Source: an uncultured Campylobacter sp.
GTDB taxonomy: Bacteria > Campylobacterota > Campylobacteria > Campylobacterales > Campylobacteraceae
Assembly (NCBI GenBank): GCA_937990735.1
Contig: CALKQT010000005.1
Location: 1-26,132, forward strand
Length of the DNA: 26,132 bases
Direction of reading: 5' to 3'
Shown: positions 7,000-14,901 of the stretch, piece by piece
Layout of the letters: every line of letters starts with the position of its first letter
Position numbering within the stretch: position 1 is the first letter of the stretch
The notes under the pieces: generated by a model
What the model was told of the DNA's origin: nothing
The model's database searches: none
What the model saw: the letters and a program-made list of their open reading frames with translations, nothing else
Program-made: the position numbers and the translations under genes

Positions 7000-7088
7000 A
7001 GCGGTAGCAGACGAGCAAACGCTCCGCTAGCGACGAGCGAGACAAGCCCCGTAACCTTTAACGGAGGCGCTACCTCCACGCGGCTTTT
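7000..7088 (+). ncRNA. Candidate structured RNA element ending in a terminator-like stem
   Basis: A GC-rich island lies in AT-rich DNA. Hairpin one pairs AGCGG-(t)-AGC (7000-7008) with GCT-CCGCT (7021-7028). Stem two pairs AAGCCCCGT (7044-7052) with ACGCGGCTT (7078-7086), with one mismatch. Stem two encloses the perfect hairpin GGAGG-CGCTA-CCTCC (7063-7077), and TTTT ends at 7088. The plus strand fits a short RNA with an intrinsic terminator. No known RNA family is recognised, and transcription is unproven. Confidence 0.35.
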
Positions 7089-7393
7089 CAGATAGCCCCC
7101 TTTTTCAAATTTAATGCACTTAGGCAATAAATAAAACGAAGAAGGAGACTATCTAGGGAAAAAACTCTAGGGGCAAAAAGACGTTACATCTTTAGAATTT
7201 AGTTAAAACAGAAGCTTTTTAGATTAATGTGCGAAGCTATAACGCACCTCTGCGATTTTTCTTATTACCCCAAACCGCCAGCGGGGAACTAAAGATTAAG
7301 AATGCTTGATAAGCGTTTAAGCTTATCAATAAAACATTACCGATAACGTAACCCATCGAAAAACCATAATATATAAACTTTAAAGGTTACTTC

Positions 7394-7477
7394 AAAAAGC
7401 CTAAAGGCTTTTTTAACATATAAAACATTCTTTCTCCTTAGTAAAAACATTATAAGGTATTTCAAAAAATACCTTAT
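7394..7477. repeat. Two adjacent perfect hairpins
   Basis: AAAAAGCC-TAAA-GGCTTTTT (7394-7413) is an 8-bp stem with A and T runs on either side, so it could terminate transcription in both directions. Next to it ATAAGGTATTT-CAAA-AAATACCTTAT (7452-7477) has perfect 11-bp arms and a four-base loop. Confidence 0.75.
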
Positions 7478-8235
7478 GAAAACAATATAGCTAGAAAACA
7501 AAAAAATGGTGTGAGCTGTTTTAAAAGACGGGGGTATTTTAATTAAACCTGGATCTAAAGGCAATGAAGGAACCTGGTAAACCTAAGATTATAAAGGTAA
7601 AGTAAGCTCATGAGAGCTGGAGAGCAATGAAGCACAACCTACAAACCGAGCATTAAAAGATATGAAAGCTTAATATGCAATATGCAAGAAATTCCTAGTA
7701 AAAAGCGTAGAGCTAAAAAAGAATGGGAATGCTTCAGAATTTATATAATCTATCGCAGCCCTATCCTCACGAGCACTCGTCTTTAGTATCAAAAAAGGTG
7801 AGCACTTCAAAAGAAAGCAATACGCTAAAATGAGGGCGAGCGCTTAGGAAAAAAAGGGGGGGATAGCAATGAAGTAATATACGAAAAGGGAGGGAAAGTA
7901 AGTGCTTTTTTAAGAGGATAAGGCGGCTCATACGCTAATTACGGTAAGCTGTAGAATGACAAACTGTGGTAGGTTTTGTTTCAACTCCCTATCTCACCGT
8001 CTTTCCGCTTATCCGGAAATTTCTAAAACACATGGCATATAGACTTAAAGGCGCTATCTATAGAAGGCTCAATTCTATACTTAAGAATAAAATTAAGCTC
8101 CTTATGGCATTATAGCATTTATGAATTATTGCGTTCGTGGAGTGCGTAAGCTTCTCTATAGGTTTGGAATAAAAACTCTGCATACTAAACTGCATAAAAC
8201 CTCGCAAGAAACTATCCTTTAGCCCATCCCTCCCC

Positions 8236-9462
8236 TTAAAATTTAAACCCCAACCCCTTTAAATAACCTAGCCACCATGTTAGAACCCTACGCGTATTCT
8301 CAATATTCGTAGCTTTGTTATAAATCTTTTGTATCTCTCTTTGTGCATGAAAAAGGGTGCGTTCAATGCTATAAGGATCCAGCTTGTTCTCATGGATTTT
8401 TTCATATGCAAAGGTTTCTAGTATCTTTCTAAAAGAGTGAAAGACCAATCTATTCTTAGCTATTACGGGAGCATAGGTTTTAAGCGCTTTAACTAGAGTC
8501 ATATCGCTTAGTACCTCTCCTTGCGTATTAGCAAAGCATAGCAAGCAGCTGCTATTATGAGCGTGTAACCTTTGCAGCCATTGCCCTACTTCTGTAGGAA
8601 GTCCCAGATGTTCATCCCCATTGCTTTTTACCTTATTCTCATCTTGCGGGAATAGTAAGTAGTATTCTCCATCATCACCTATTTTTAAATGCTCACGGGT
8701 TAAATTTCTTACATTTGAGCTTCTTAGCCCCGTAAGCAGTCCGAATATTAAAGCGTTCTTAACGCCTATTTGATGAGGATAGTTCATAATAAATTTAATA
8801 AGTACGGTTAAATCCAAGTCATCTTTTATATATGGGTATTCGCTACGACGAGGTATATTATAAAAGTCCTTAAACACCTCTTCTGCAAATAATGGATTTT
8901 TAGAAATATCTCTTATGCGAGCATATCGAAATAGCCTTTTAATGAGTTTGAATAAAATTTCTAAGGAGGCATACTTCTCATTATCGTAATAATAATCCAG
9001 TATCGGCATAATATCCTTTTTGCTTATCTTGTTTATATCTTTGTCGCAGATATCCTTTAAAGCTTTAAAGCTCATATCTCGTCTTTTAGAGGTTGCTAAT
9101 GCAACATTGCCGTTATGTCTGCGAAACTGTCTATAAACGCTTGCTAGAGTATTTTTAGCAGGGATCAGCTTAGCAGAATCATCTATCATTAAATCTTTAA
9201 GAGTTTCTTTGGCTTTGCTTAGGCTTATCTCATCTACATTGCCTAAAGACTTAATCAGCTTTCCTCCCAAAGAATAGTGATAGTGCCTATGGATTGTTTG
9301 CTCTCCCTTTTTAGTAGATGAGCGGTAAAGTCTAACTGCTATATGCTCATCTATCATTTCTACCATAGTATTTTTGCGATGAGGCAGGGAGAAATTTCTG
9401 ATCACTTTATCGGGGTCTGTTTTAAAAGCTGGATCGTCTTTAATTTTAGAAAAAACCTTCAT
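8236..9462 (-). CDS. Tyrosine recombinase / P4-type phage integrase (408 aa)
   Basis: It catalyses site-specific insertion and excision of the element. The first 90 residues resemble the DUF4102 arm-binding domain (late S-L-G-N ... L-S-K-A-K). A SAM-like core-binding part spans about 100-195. The catalytic part has R247 in T-G-L-R-S-S-N, a lysine near 277-279, H342-S-F-R345, H372 and the nucleophile Y381 in K-I-Y-N-K-A. All key residues are present at normal length, so it is probably active. ATG 9462 follows AAAGGA. It starts 239 bp from the 3' end of tRNA-Arg(CCT) and is read away from it, the usual arrangement for elements inserted in tRNA 3' ends. The integration directionality gene is not seen. 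Confidence 0.95.
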   Translation of the reverse strand: MKVFSKIKDDPAFKTDPDKVIRNFSLPHRKNTMVEMIDEHIAVRLYRSSTKKGEQTIHRHYHYSLGGKLIKSLGNVDEISLSKAKETLKDLMIDDSAKLIPAKNTLASVYRQFRRHNGNVALATSKRRDMSFKALKDICDKDINKISKKDIMPILDYYYDNEKYASLEILFKLIKRLFRYARIRDISKNPLFAEEVFKDFYNIPRRSEYPYIKDDLDLTVLIKFIMNYPHQIGVKNALIFGLLTGLRSSNVRNLTREHLKIGDDGEYYLLFPQDENKVKSNGDEHLGLPTEVGQWLQRLHAHNSSCLLCFANTQGEVLSDMTLVKALKTYAPVIAKNRLVFHSFRKILETFAYEKIHENKLDPYSIERTLFHAQREIQKIYNKATNIENTRRVLTWWLGYLKGLGFKF

Positions 9463-9542
9463 AACTGCTTGTCCTTTAAAATTTCATATAGTTTCATAGG
9501 ACAAATTATAAAAGTTTCCAAAGAGCTTAGCAAGCTTAAGAG

Positions 9543-9570
9543 CTACTATACATTTTTTAATATATAGTAG
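9543..9570. promoter_or_regulatory. Inverted repeat upstream of the integrase, possible operator
   Basis: CTACTATA (9543-9550) and TATAGTAG (9563-9570) are perfect 8-bp arms separated by 12 AT-rich bases, 81-108 bp before the integrase start. This placement suits a repressor or recombination-arm binding site. No regulator gene is known in the window. Confidence 0.4.
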
Positions 9571-9700
9571 TTTCTCTTAAACTGCCTGTATAATCTAGCG
9601 TTTTTAGTATTTGAAATTTTTTTGAAAAAATTTGAAAAACCTATGATGCGGGGCTTTTAAAAAATCAAAAAAACTAAAAATAGAGGGAAAATTTGATAGA

Positions 9701-9777
9701 TGGTGTCCCCGACAGGATTCGAACCTGTGGCCTCAAAATTAGGAATTTTGCGCTCTATCCTACTGAGCTACGAGGAC
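9701..9777 (-). tRNA. tRNA-Arg (anticodon CCT)
   Basis: On the minus strand the gene begins GTCCTCG at 9777 and ends CGGGGAC-A-CCA at 9701, so the CCA is encoded. The acceptor strands GTCCTCG/CGGGGAC pair (one G-T), and the D arm GCTC...GAGC is present. The anticodon stem CAAAA/TTTTG holds the loop TTCCTAA with anticodon CCT. The T arm CACAG-GTTCGAATC-CTGTC is regular. The gene is intact, as expected when an element restores the 3' end on insertion. It lies directly after the terminator of the response regulator gene. Confidence 0.97.
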
Positions 9778-9802
9778 AAAAATCGGCAATTTAATCGCCG
9801 AT
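9778..9802 (-). terminator. Intrinsic terminator of the kinase/response regulator operon, touching the tRNA
   Basis: On the minus strand ATCGGC (9797-9802), a nine-base loop containing the TAA stop of the regulator gene, and GCCGAT (9782-9787) form a perfect 6-bp stem. A T run follows and ends at the first base of the tRNA. The final codons of the regulator gene form one arm. Confidence 0.65.
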
Positions 9803-10171
9803 AATATTCATAACGTCGTCTAGTTTTTTGTGAAGATCTTTGTCATTGATGGGCTTTGTCATAAAGTCATAAGCACCCTTATTTAAAGCCTCTCGTTTAG
9901 CGGTCTCGTCCGTAGTAAGGACAATGACGGGGATATGAGCTATGCTTTCTCTCGCGTGAAGATTATCTAAAAATTCCAGCCCATTCATCACAGGCATTAC
10001 GATATCCAATAAAATCAAATCAACGGGCTGGACTTCGAGTACGGCAAGGGCGTCCAAACCATTTTTGGCTTGGAGTATGGTTTGGAATTTGCCATATTTT
10101 TTTAGCATAACTTCAAGTAGCTTTAAATTTATAGCGTCGTCATCAACCGTTAAAACTTTCAAATCTCTCAT
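9791..10171 (-). CDS. Single-domain CheY-like response regulator (126 aa)
   Basis: The protein is a lone receiver domain that takes a phosphoryl group on aspartate. It has the acidic pocket V-D-D-D (residues 9-12), phospho-acceptor D56 in L-L-D-I-V-M-P, T86/T87 in V-L-T-T-D and K106 in T-K-P. All active-site residues are present and there is no output domain. It starts 14 bp after the stop of the hybrid kinase gene with GAGG before the ATG, so the two are one operon and probably partners. As in CheY, output would be through protein contact; alternatively it acts as a relay or phosphate sink. Confidence 0.93.
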   Translation of the reverse strand: MRDLKVLTVDDDAINLKLLEVMLKKYGKFQTILQAKNGLDALAVLEVQPVDLILLDIVMPVMNGLEFLDNLHARESIAHIPVIVLTTDETAKREALNKGAYDFMTKPINDKDLHKKLDDVMNIIGD

Positions 10172-10185
10172 TTAAGACCTCATCC

Positions 10186-13100
10186 TTATATATATTTTTG
10201 TGCGAGTTTCTCAAGACCCGACTTGGTGATATTGTAACTAGCGACTTCGCTAAATAGTGGATTTTCATCGTTGTCGTTAGAAAACAGAACTAGCTTGGTC
10301 GCAGACGCTTTTCGGCGCAAGCTCTCTAACGCCGCTAAGTCTAGCCCTGCTAGTTTTTTATCAACCAAAACAAGCTTATAGCTGCCCGTAGCCGCCATAG
10401 AAATAAGCTGGTCGAAATTGCCCGCAATTTCTACGTCTTTATACTGATGTTTTAATATGCTGGCAAAAATTTTACTTTCCATAATGTTTGCCTTGCATAT
10501 AAGTATATCTTTTGTCGGCACGCGCGCACCCTTAGCTTTCACTACGTCATCGGAAACTATGCTTTTTTTAGGAACTAGCTTCATTATCGTCTTTGGCACT
10601 TTGACAGTTTTAATGACCGTCTTAGGCACCTGGCGTTTGACAAGCTTTTTAACCAGCTTCTTTGTAGTTCCACCGGCTGGCGCTGCATCAGATCGTTTAT
10701 CACCAATAAAATTATCTAGCATTTGGGCTAAGATATCCTTTTTGATCGGCTTGGTGCAGTATTCGTCAAGCCCTGCTGCCATAAATTTCTCTCTATCGCC
10801 CTTTAACGCATTGGCAGTAACAGCCACGATCGGGATGTGGCGGAGATTATTCTCGTGCTCGTATTGCTTGATCTGCTTTGTAGATTCGATACCGTCCATA
10901 ACAGGCATCGAAATATCCATAAATATGAGATCATAGTCGTTATTGGCTTTTCTGGCTTCCAGCGCCAAAAGTCCGTTTTCAACTATCGTCAAATTCATAT
11001 TAAAGCTATTTAACGTATGCTTCATAAGCTTTTGATTGATCTCATTGTCCTCCGCAATAAGGATTTTGGCGTTATATTTTCTATTGACCAAAGGTACATT
11101 TTCATCGGCAGGATTTCTCTCTACCGGCACTTCAACCTCTTCTTCGACTTCGACATCCTCTTCAACCATAATGGTTTCTTCCTGCTGCTCGTCTTCGTAC
11201 ACGGTAACGGGCACCTCGACCACCTCCTCTTCCTCGGGCTGCGGGATCACTACCGGTTCGACTTTTACGCTAACAGGCTCGATCTCGGGCTCTTCGACAT
11301 GGTCGTTTTGAGTAGCAGGCTCCACTTTCGGAATATCTACAGGCTCCGGCTCAATACTCGGCTCTTCGGCAGGAATATTTTGAGCTGCTGGTTCTACTAC
11401 TGGCGTTACCGGTTCAGACTCGATATTTGAAGGCTCCTGTTTAACCTCTTCAAGTTTTGGCTTGATAGGTTTTAGTTCAGGCTCAATTGCTACCGGCTCT
11501 GGCTCAACAGCGATAGGTTCTGGTTCAATTATCTTTTTAGTTAGAATTTCAGGTTCTGAAAGTTTAACATTTGAAATTTCATCTTCATGAGCAGAAACAC
11601 TTGAAGTATCGGGCTTCGAAACTTTAGTGATAGGAATTTCAGGCTCGGTTTTAATGGCTACAGGAATTTCTTCTTCTACGCTTGGAATTTCAACCTTTTT
11701 AACAGACTCTTGCACCTTGGCGCTCGGTTTGATATCCGAAAGATCGATATCTATATCAGGAATTTCAATCTCGGCCTTAGGCGTCTCAACCTTAGCCTTT
11801 GGAATTTCTACTTTCGCAGGCTCAGCCTTTACTTCTTCCTCTTTTTTGATCTTAGGAAGCTCTATTTCGATATCAGAAAGATCGATGCTAGGAGTTTCGG
11901 CTTTAGGAGCCTGGGTCTGCGTCGCATGTATTTTGAGTCCCACAAAATTATCAGGAATTTCCAAAGATATAGGCTCATCGATATCGGTCTGGGCATCCTT
12001 TGTGCTTGAAGGCTCTACTTTTGGCTTTTCTGTGTGTGGAATTACTATTTCAGGAATATCAATATCGATCTTTGGTGATTCAGGCTCTGTCTTTTCAATC
12101 TTAATATCACTCATAGGCTCGATATCTATAGGCTTAATGACCGACTCTTCTGCTTTAGGAGCTTCTTTTTTGAGCTCTTGAGCAATACTAGGCTTACTAA
12201 CAGCCTCCTCTTTATGCGCAGAATGAACTTCTGTATCATGCGTACGCTTTCTGCTTTGCAAGATAGCGCGTAGCTCGTCTGCCGACGAAGTAGTAGCATG
12301 TCGTAATTCATCGAGCTTGTTGATGATAGGTCTTTCTTTTACTACCGGCTCTTCCATAATCATTTCATCAGTGACGATAGGCTTTTCCACCTCAGCATCC
12401 AGCTTAATCTCATGCGTCTGTGGAGCAAAATCCGATCTGCTTAGAGCAATTCCGGATTTTGAAATTTTATCTAGCGTCTTAACGAATTTAGTTAAGTTAA
12501 AAGGCTCTGTAAGGGTAAAAATTTTAGAATTTGAAATACTAATACTTTGAAGCTCTTTTGGCTTAAGAGTTAAGATCGTAGGCATACTCAATATATCACT
12601 AACCTCGCCGTAATTCTTAAATCTAGTGATAAGAGCGTCATATTTGTTATTATTTTGCGCTGAGCGGAACTGTGCGTTTGTATTAAATATTGAAATTTTA
12701 CCGCCTAGCTTACTGATGTAGTTTTTAACGATATCATTATACATCGTATCGGCGCTATCGGCTAAAAGCGCAAAATTTAACCCTTTGATGCTTTCAAATA
12801 CTGCGTCCGCATCAGTTTTTTGTGTCTCTTTAAAAGCAAGGGTGAAGTAAAATCTAGTACCCTTTCCTACGGTAGATTTAACCTGAAGCTTACCGCCCAT
12901 CATTGCTACGTATTTCGACGAAATCGTAAGTCCAAGACCTGTTCCGCCGTATTTGCGCGTGATTGTAGAGTCAGCTTGAGAGAAGGCGTTAAATACATTT
13001 GCGAGCTTGTCTTCAGAAATTCCAATACCGGTATCTTCTACGCTAAACGTTACGATCGCCTCTCCCGGAGCTTTACTAGGCTCTCTTAAAATTTCGACCA

Positions 13101-14736
13101 CGATAGTGCCGTGCTCAGGCGTAAATTTGACCGCATTTGACATGAGGTTGATAAGAACCTCTTTGATCTTCGTGATGTCTCCGTATAGGTGGTGCACGAG
13201 TGTAGGATCAATGTAAAGCAAGATGTCGATATTCTTTTCGGCAGCCTTGGCGACGTAAATTTCAACCGCGCTTTCGAAATCTTGGATAGGATTAAATAAT
13301 ATATCCTCAAGCTCAACCTTATTGCTTTCAATCTTGGATACATCCAAAATGTTATTAATGATCGTTAGAAGGTTCTCGGACGATTTTTCGATGGTATCAA
13401 CGTAATCGCGCTTCTCCTCATCCAAATCGGTATTTTTAAGAAGCTCCGTAAAGCCGATGATGCCGTTAAGCGGCGTTCTGATCTCGTGAGACATATTAGC
13501 TAAAAAGATCGATTTTGCCTTGTTGGCATCCTCCGCAGCACCCTTTTGATACGCAATCAGATCTAGCGCGTCCTCGATAAGCGAATACGCCTTGTTAACA
13601 CCCTCACTAGTCCTAACGTCGATATGCTCGTGCTGATTCGTCAAATCGCCGATTCGGCTAAGCACGTTGCCGAGGTCGGTAACATTCTGTCTTAAACGTC
13701 TTGTAATACCCAAGGCAAAAACGACCAAAATAGCCGCTAAAACCCATATACCAAGAGCGATAAATAGGTTTCTTAGCCTTTGCGCTAGGTAAGTATCGGC
13801 ATGCGTCGCAAGCTCAGCATTGATCTTTTCAGAAATTTCGCTTAACTTTTTATATTTAAGTGTAGTAGAGGCAAACCACTCTTGAAAAGGCACGCTATAG
13901 TGTCCTTCGTCCGCTTCTTGCTGCAATGTGGCTGAAATTTTAGCAGTCTCTCTTAATGCGTTTTGAAATTCCTCTCCGTCTAGAATTTTTAAAATCGCGG
14001 CTCTGGCATCAGATTCCGGCAAGAAGTAGTAATTAGGAAGCGAACTAGATAGGTTGAAGCTAGCCCAAGTCCTTAGCTGTGCCTGATTCATCGCCTTGCT
14101 ACCGATAATGTATTCGATAATATAGTCACGCTCCGATGCGGTGGCATCCATCGCCTCATAAGTATTAAGCAACGAAACCGTCCAAACGGTAATATTTGAG
14201 CTTACAAGACCCTCTCTTAGCACTCGTTGGATTGTTTTTACATCATCATCGAATTTTTGAAAATATGAGCTGAAAAGCTCACCGAAGCTTTTGCTTTGAG
14301 CATCGACATCCCTTCTTACCTGCGGAAGCTTGTCTAATAAACCGTCTATATCGGTCTCGGCAGCCAAAAGCTCGTCATTACCGGTGCCGTAAGCGAAAAT
14401 ATCAAAAATAGTCTTTTTTACAACATTTTCGCTGATATTTTTGCTTTCTTTATACTTTGCAAGCGCATCGTCGGTTTTTTTACGTTGACCCGATAGAAGG
14501 GTTCCCATACCGGGATTTCCCTCGCTACCCAAAAACGCCGAAGTGATACCGCGCTCTTTATCTACCTGCTCCACTAACGCCGCAAGATTGCTATTTTTAG
14601 CAATCTGCTGCTGCAAAATTCCCACCCTGGCGTAATCCTGCAAAGAGATAAACAAGAAATATGATGCGAACGCGAAAATCAAAAGTAACGGGATACCGCT
14701 AACAAGTCTCAAAGCACTTGTAGTATTTAAATTCAT
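10186..14736 (-). CDS. Large NIT-domain hybrid sensor histidine kinase (1516 aa)
   Basis: ATG 14736 follows AAGGA. There is a membrane segment at about 11-31, then a periplasmic NIT-type sensor (about 45-315) with the L-V-E-Q-V-D-K-E-R-G motif, which in relatives senses nitrate/nitrite. A second membrane segment spans about 324-344, followed by a HAMP-like linker. HisKA has H417 in M-S-H-E-I-R. The ATPase domain has N534, D568-T-G-I-G and G597-G-T-G-L-G. A degenerate receiver-like part (650-766) lacks a clear phospho-aspartate. A long acidic, proline-rich spacer (about 780-1210) leads to a full receiver with D1274, T1307 and K1329. A basic repeat-like linker (1358-1391) and a last receiver-like domain (1409-1516, D1459) follow. 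The multi-receiver layout suggests a phosphorelay with the adjacent regulator. The ligand is inferred from family only. Confidence 0.93.
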   Translation of the reverse strand: MNLNTTSALRLVSGIPLLLIFAFASYFLFISLQDYARVGILQQQIAKNSNLAALVEQVDKERGITSAFLGSEGNPGMGTLLSGQRKKTDDALAKYKESKNISENVVKKTIFDIFAYGTGNDELLAAETDIDGLLDKLPQVRRDVDAQSKSFGELFSSYFQKFDDDVKTIQRVLREGLVSSNITVWTVSLLNTYEAMDATASERDYIIEYIIGSKAMNQAQLRTWASFNLSSSLPNYYFLPESDARAAILKILDGEEFQNALRETAKISATLQQEADEGHYSVPFQEWFASTTLKYKKLSEISEKINAELATHADTYLAQRLRNLFIALGIWVLAAILVVFALGITRRLRQNVTDLGNVLSRIGDLTNQHEHIDVRTSEGVNKAYSLIEDALDLIAYQKGAAEDANKAKSIFLANMSHEIRTPLNGIIGFTELLKNTDLDEEKRDYVDTIEKSSENLLTIINNILDVSKIESNKVELEDILFNPIQDFESAVEIYVAKAAEKNIDILLYIDPTLVHHLYGDITKIKEVLINLMSNAVKFTPEHGTIVVEILREPSKAPGEAIVTFSVEDTGIGISEDKLANVFNAFSQADSTITRKYGGTGLGLTISSKYVAMMGGKLQVKSTVGKGTRFYFTLAFKETQKTDADAVFESIKGLNFALLADSADTMYNDIVKNYISKLGGKISIFNTNAQFRSAQNNNKYDALITRFKNYGEVSDILSMPTILTLKPKELQSISISNSKIFTLTEPFNLTKFVKTLDKISKSGIALSRSDFAPQTHEIKLDAEVEKPIVTDEMIMEEPVVKERPIINKLDELRHATTSSADELRAILQSRKRTHDTEVHSAHKEEAVSKPSIAQELKKEAPKAEESVIKPIDIEPMSDIKIEKTEPESPKIDIDIPEIVIPHTEKPKVEPSSTKDAQTDIDEPISLEIPDNFVGLKIHATQTQAPKAETPSIDLSDIEIELPKIKKEEEVKAEPAKVEIPKAKVETPKAEIEIPDIDIDLSDIKPSAKVQESVKKVEIPSVEEEIPVAIKTEPEIPITKVSKPDTSSVSAHEDEISNVKLSEPEILTKKIIEPEPIAVEPEPVAIEPELKPIKPKLEEVKQEPSNIESEPVTPVVEPAAQNIPAEEPSIEPEPVDIPKVEPATQNDHVEEPEIEPVSVKVEPVVIPQPEEEEVVEVPVTVYEDEQQEETIMVEEDVEVEEEVEVPVERNPADENVPLVNRKYNAKILIAEDNEINQKLMKHTLNSFNMNLTIVENGLLALEARKANNDYDLIFMDISMPVMDGIESTKQIKQYEHENNLRHIPIVAVTANALKGDREKFMAAGLDEYCTKPIKKDILAQMLDNFIGDKRSDAAPAGGTTKKLVKKLVKRQVPKTVIKTVKVPKTIMKLVPKKSIVSDDVVKAKGARVPTKDILICKANIMESKIFASILKHQYKDVEIAGNFDQLISMAATGSYKLVLVDKKLAGLDLAALESLRRKASATKLVLFSNDNDENPLFSEVASYNITKSGLEKLAQKYI

Positions 14737-14853
14737 ACAAAATCCTTCAAAGCGCAGCTTACGCGACGTTAAATTTTATTCAACCGGAGAAACGAAGTCG
14801 CTTCCGTCACGCTAGGCGGAGACGATTTAGCCGTCCTGCAAAGTTAATGGGTG

Positions 14854-14859
14854 ATTTTA
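14854..14859 (-). promoter_or_regulatory. Possible -10 element of the kinase operon
   Basis: On the minus strand TAAAAT sits in TTTAGTAAAATC, with T-rich DNA upstream, as is usual for Campylobacter sigma-70 promoters, which lack a strict -35. It lies 118 bp before the kinase start, in the 165-bp gap after uvrC. Weak evidence. Confidence 0.3.
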
Positions 14860-14901
14860 CTAAACAAATCTTTAAATATAGCTTTTTGCGTTAGGTTTTC
14901 G

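Larger units (their letters stand above)
6048..8235. other. 2.2-kb gene-poor region dense in inverted repeats
   Basis: No convincing gene is present. All frames are broken by frequent stops, and the longest frame (7337-7564, minus) is low-complexity and lacks a family likeness. What stands out is secondary structure: inverted repeats at 6209-6234, 6296-6325, 6381-6454, 6574-6598, 6792-6808, 7000-7028, 7044-7086, 7306-7329, 7394-7413, 7452-7477 and 8002-8019. CTTAAG occurs five times in 6251-6388. The stretch lies between the immunity array and the integrase. It may be a decayed part of the element or hold structured RNA. Confidence 0.7.

Noticed and set aside
7337..7564. 75-codon minus-strand frame in the gene-free region
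   Set aside because: It spans two perfect hairpins, is rich in F, I, L, K and R without a family likeness, and has no good ribosome site.
6048..8235. CRISPR array
   Set aside because: Repeats here are inverted and degenerate, without regular spacing or a constant direct repeat.
11036..12181. Long plus-strand frames rich in serine, threonine and isoleucine opposite the kinase gene
   Set aside because: They are the antisense of the repetitive acidic linker; the composition mirrors E/P/K codons and no start signals are present.
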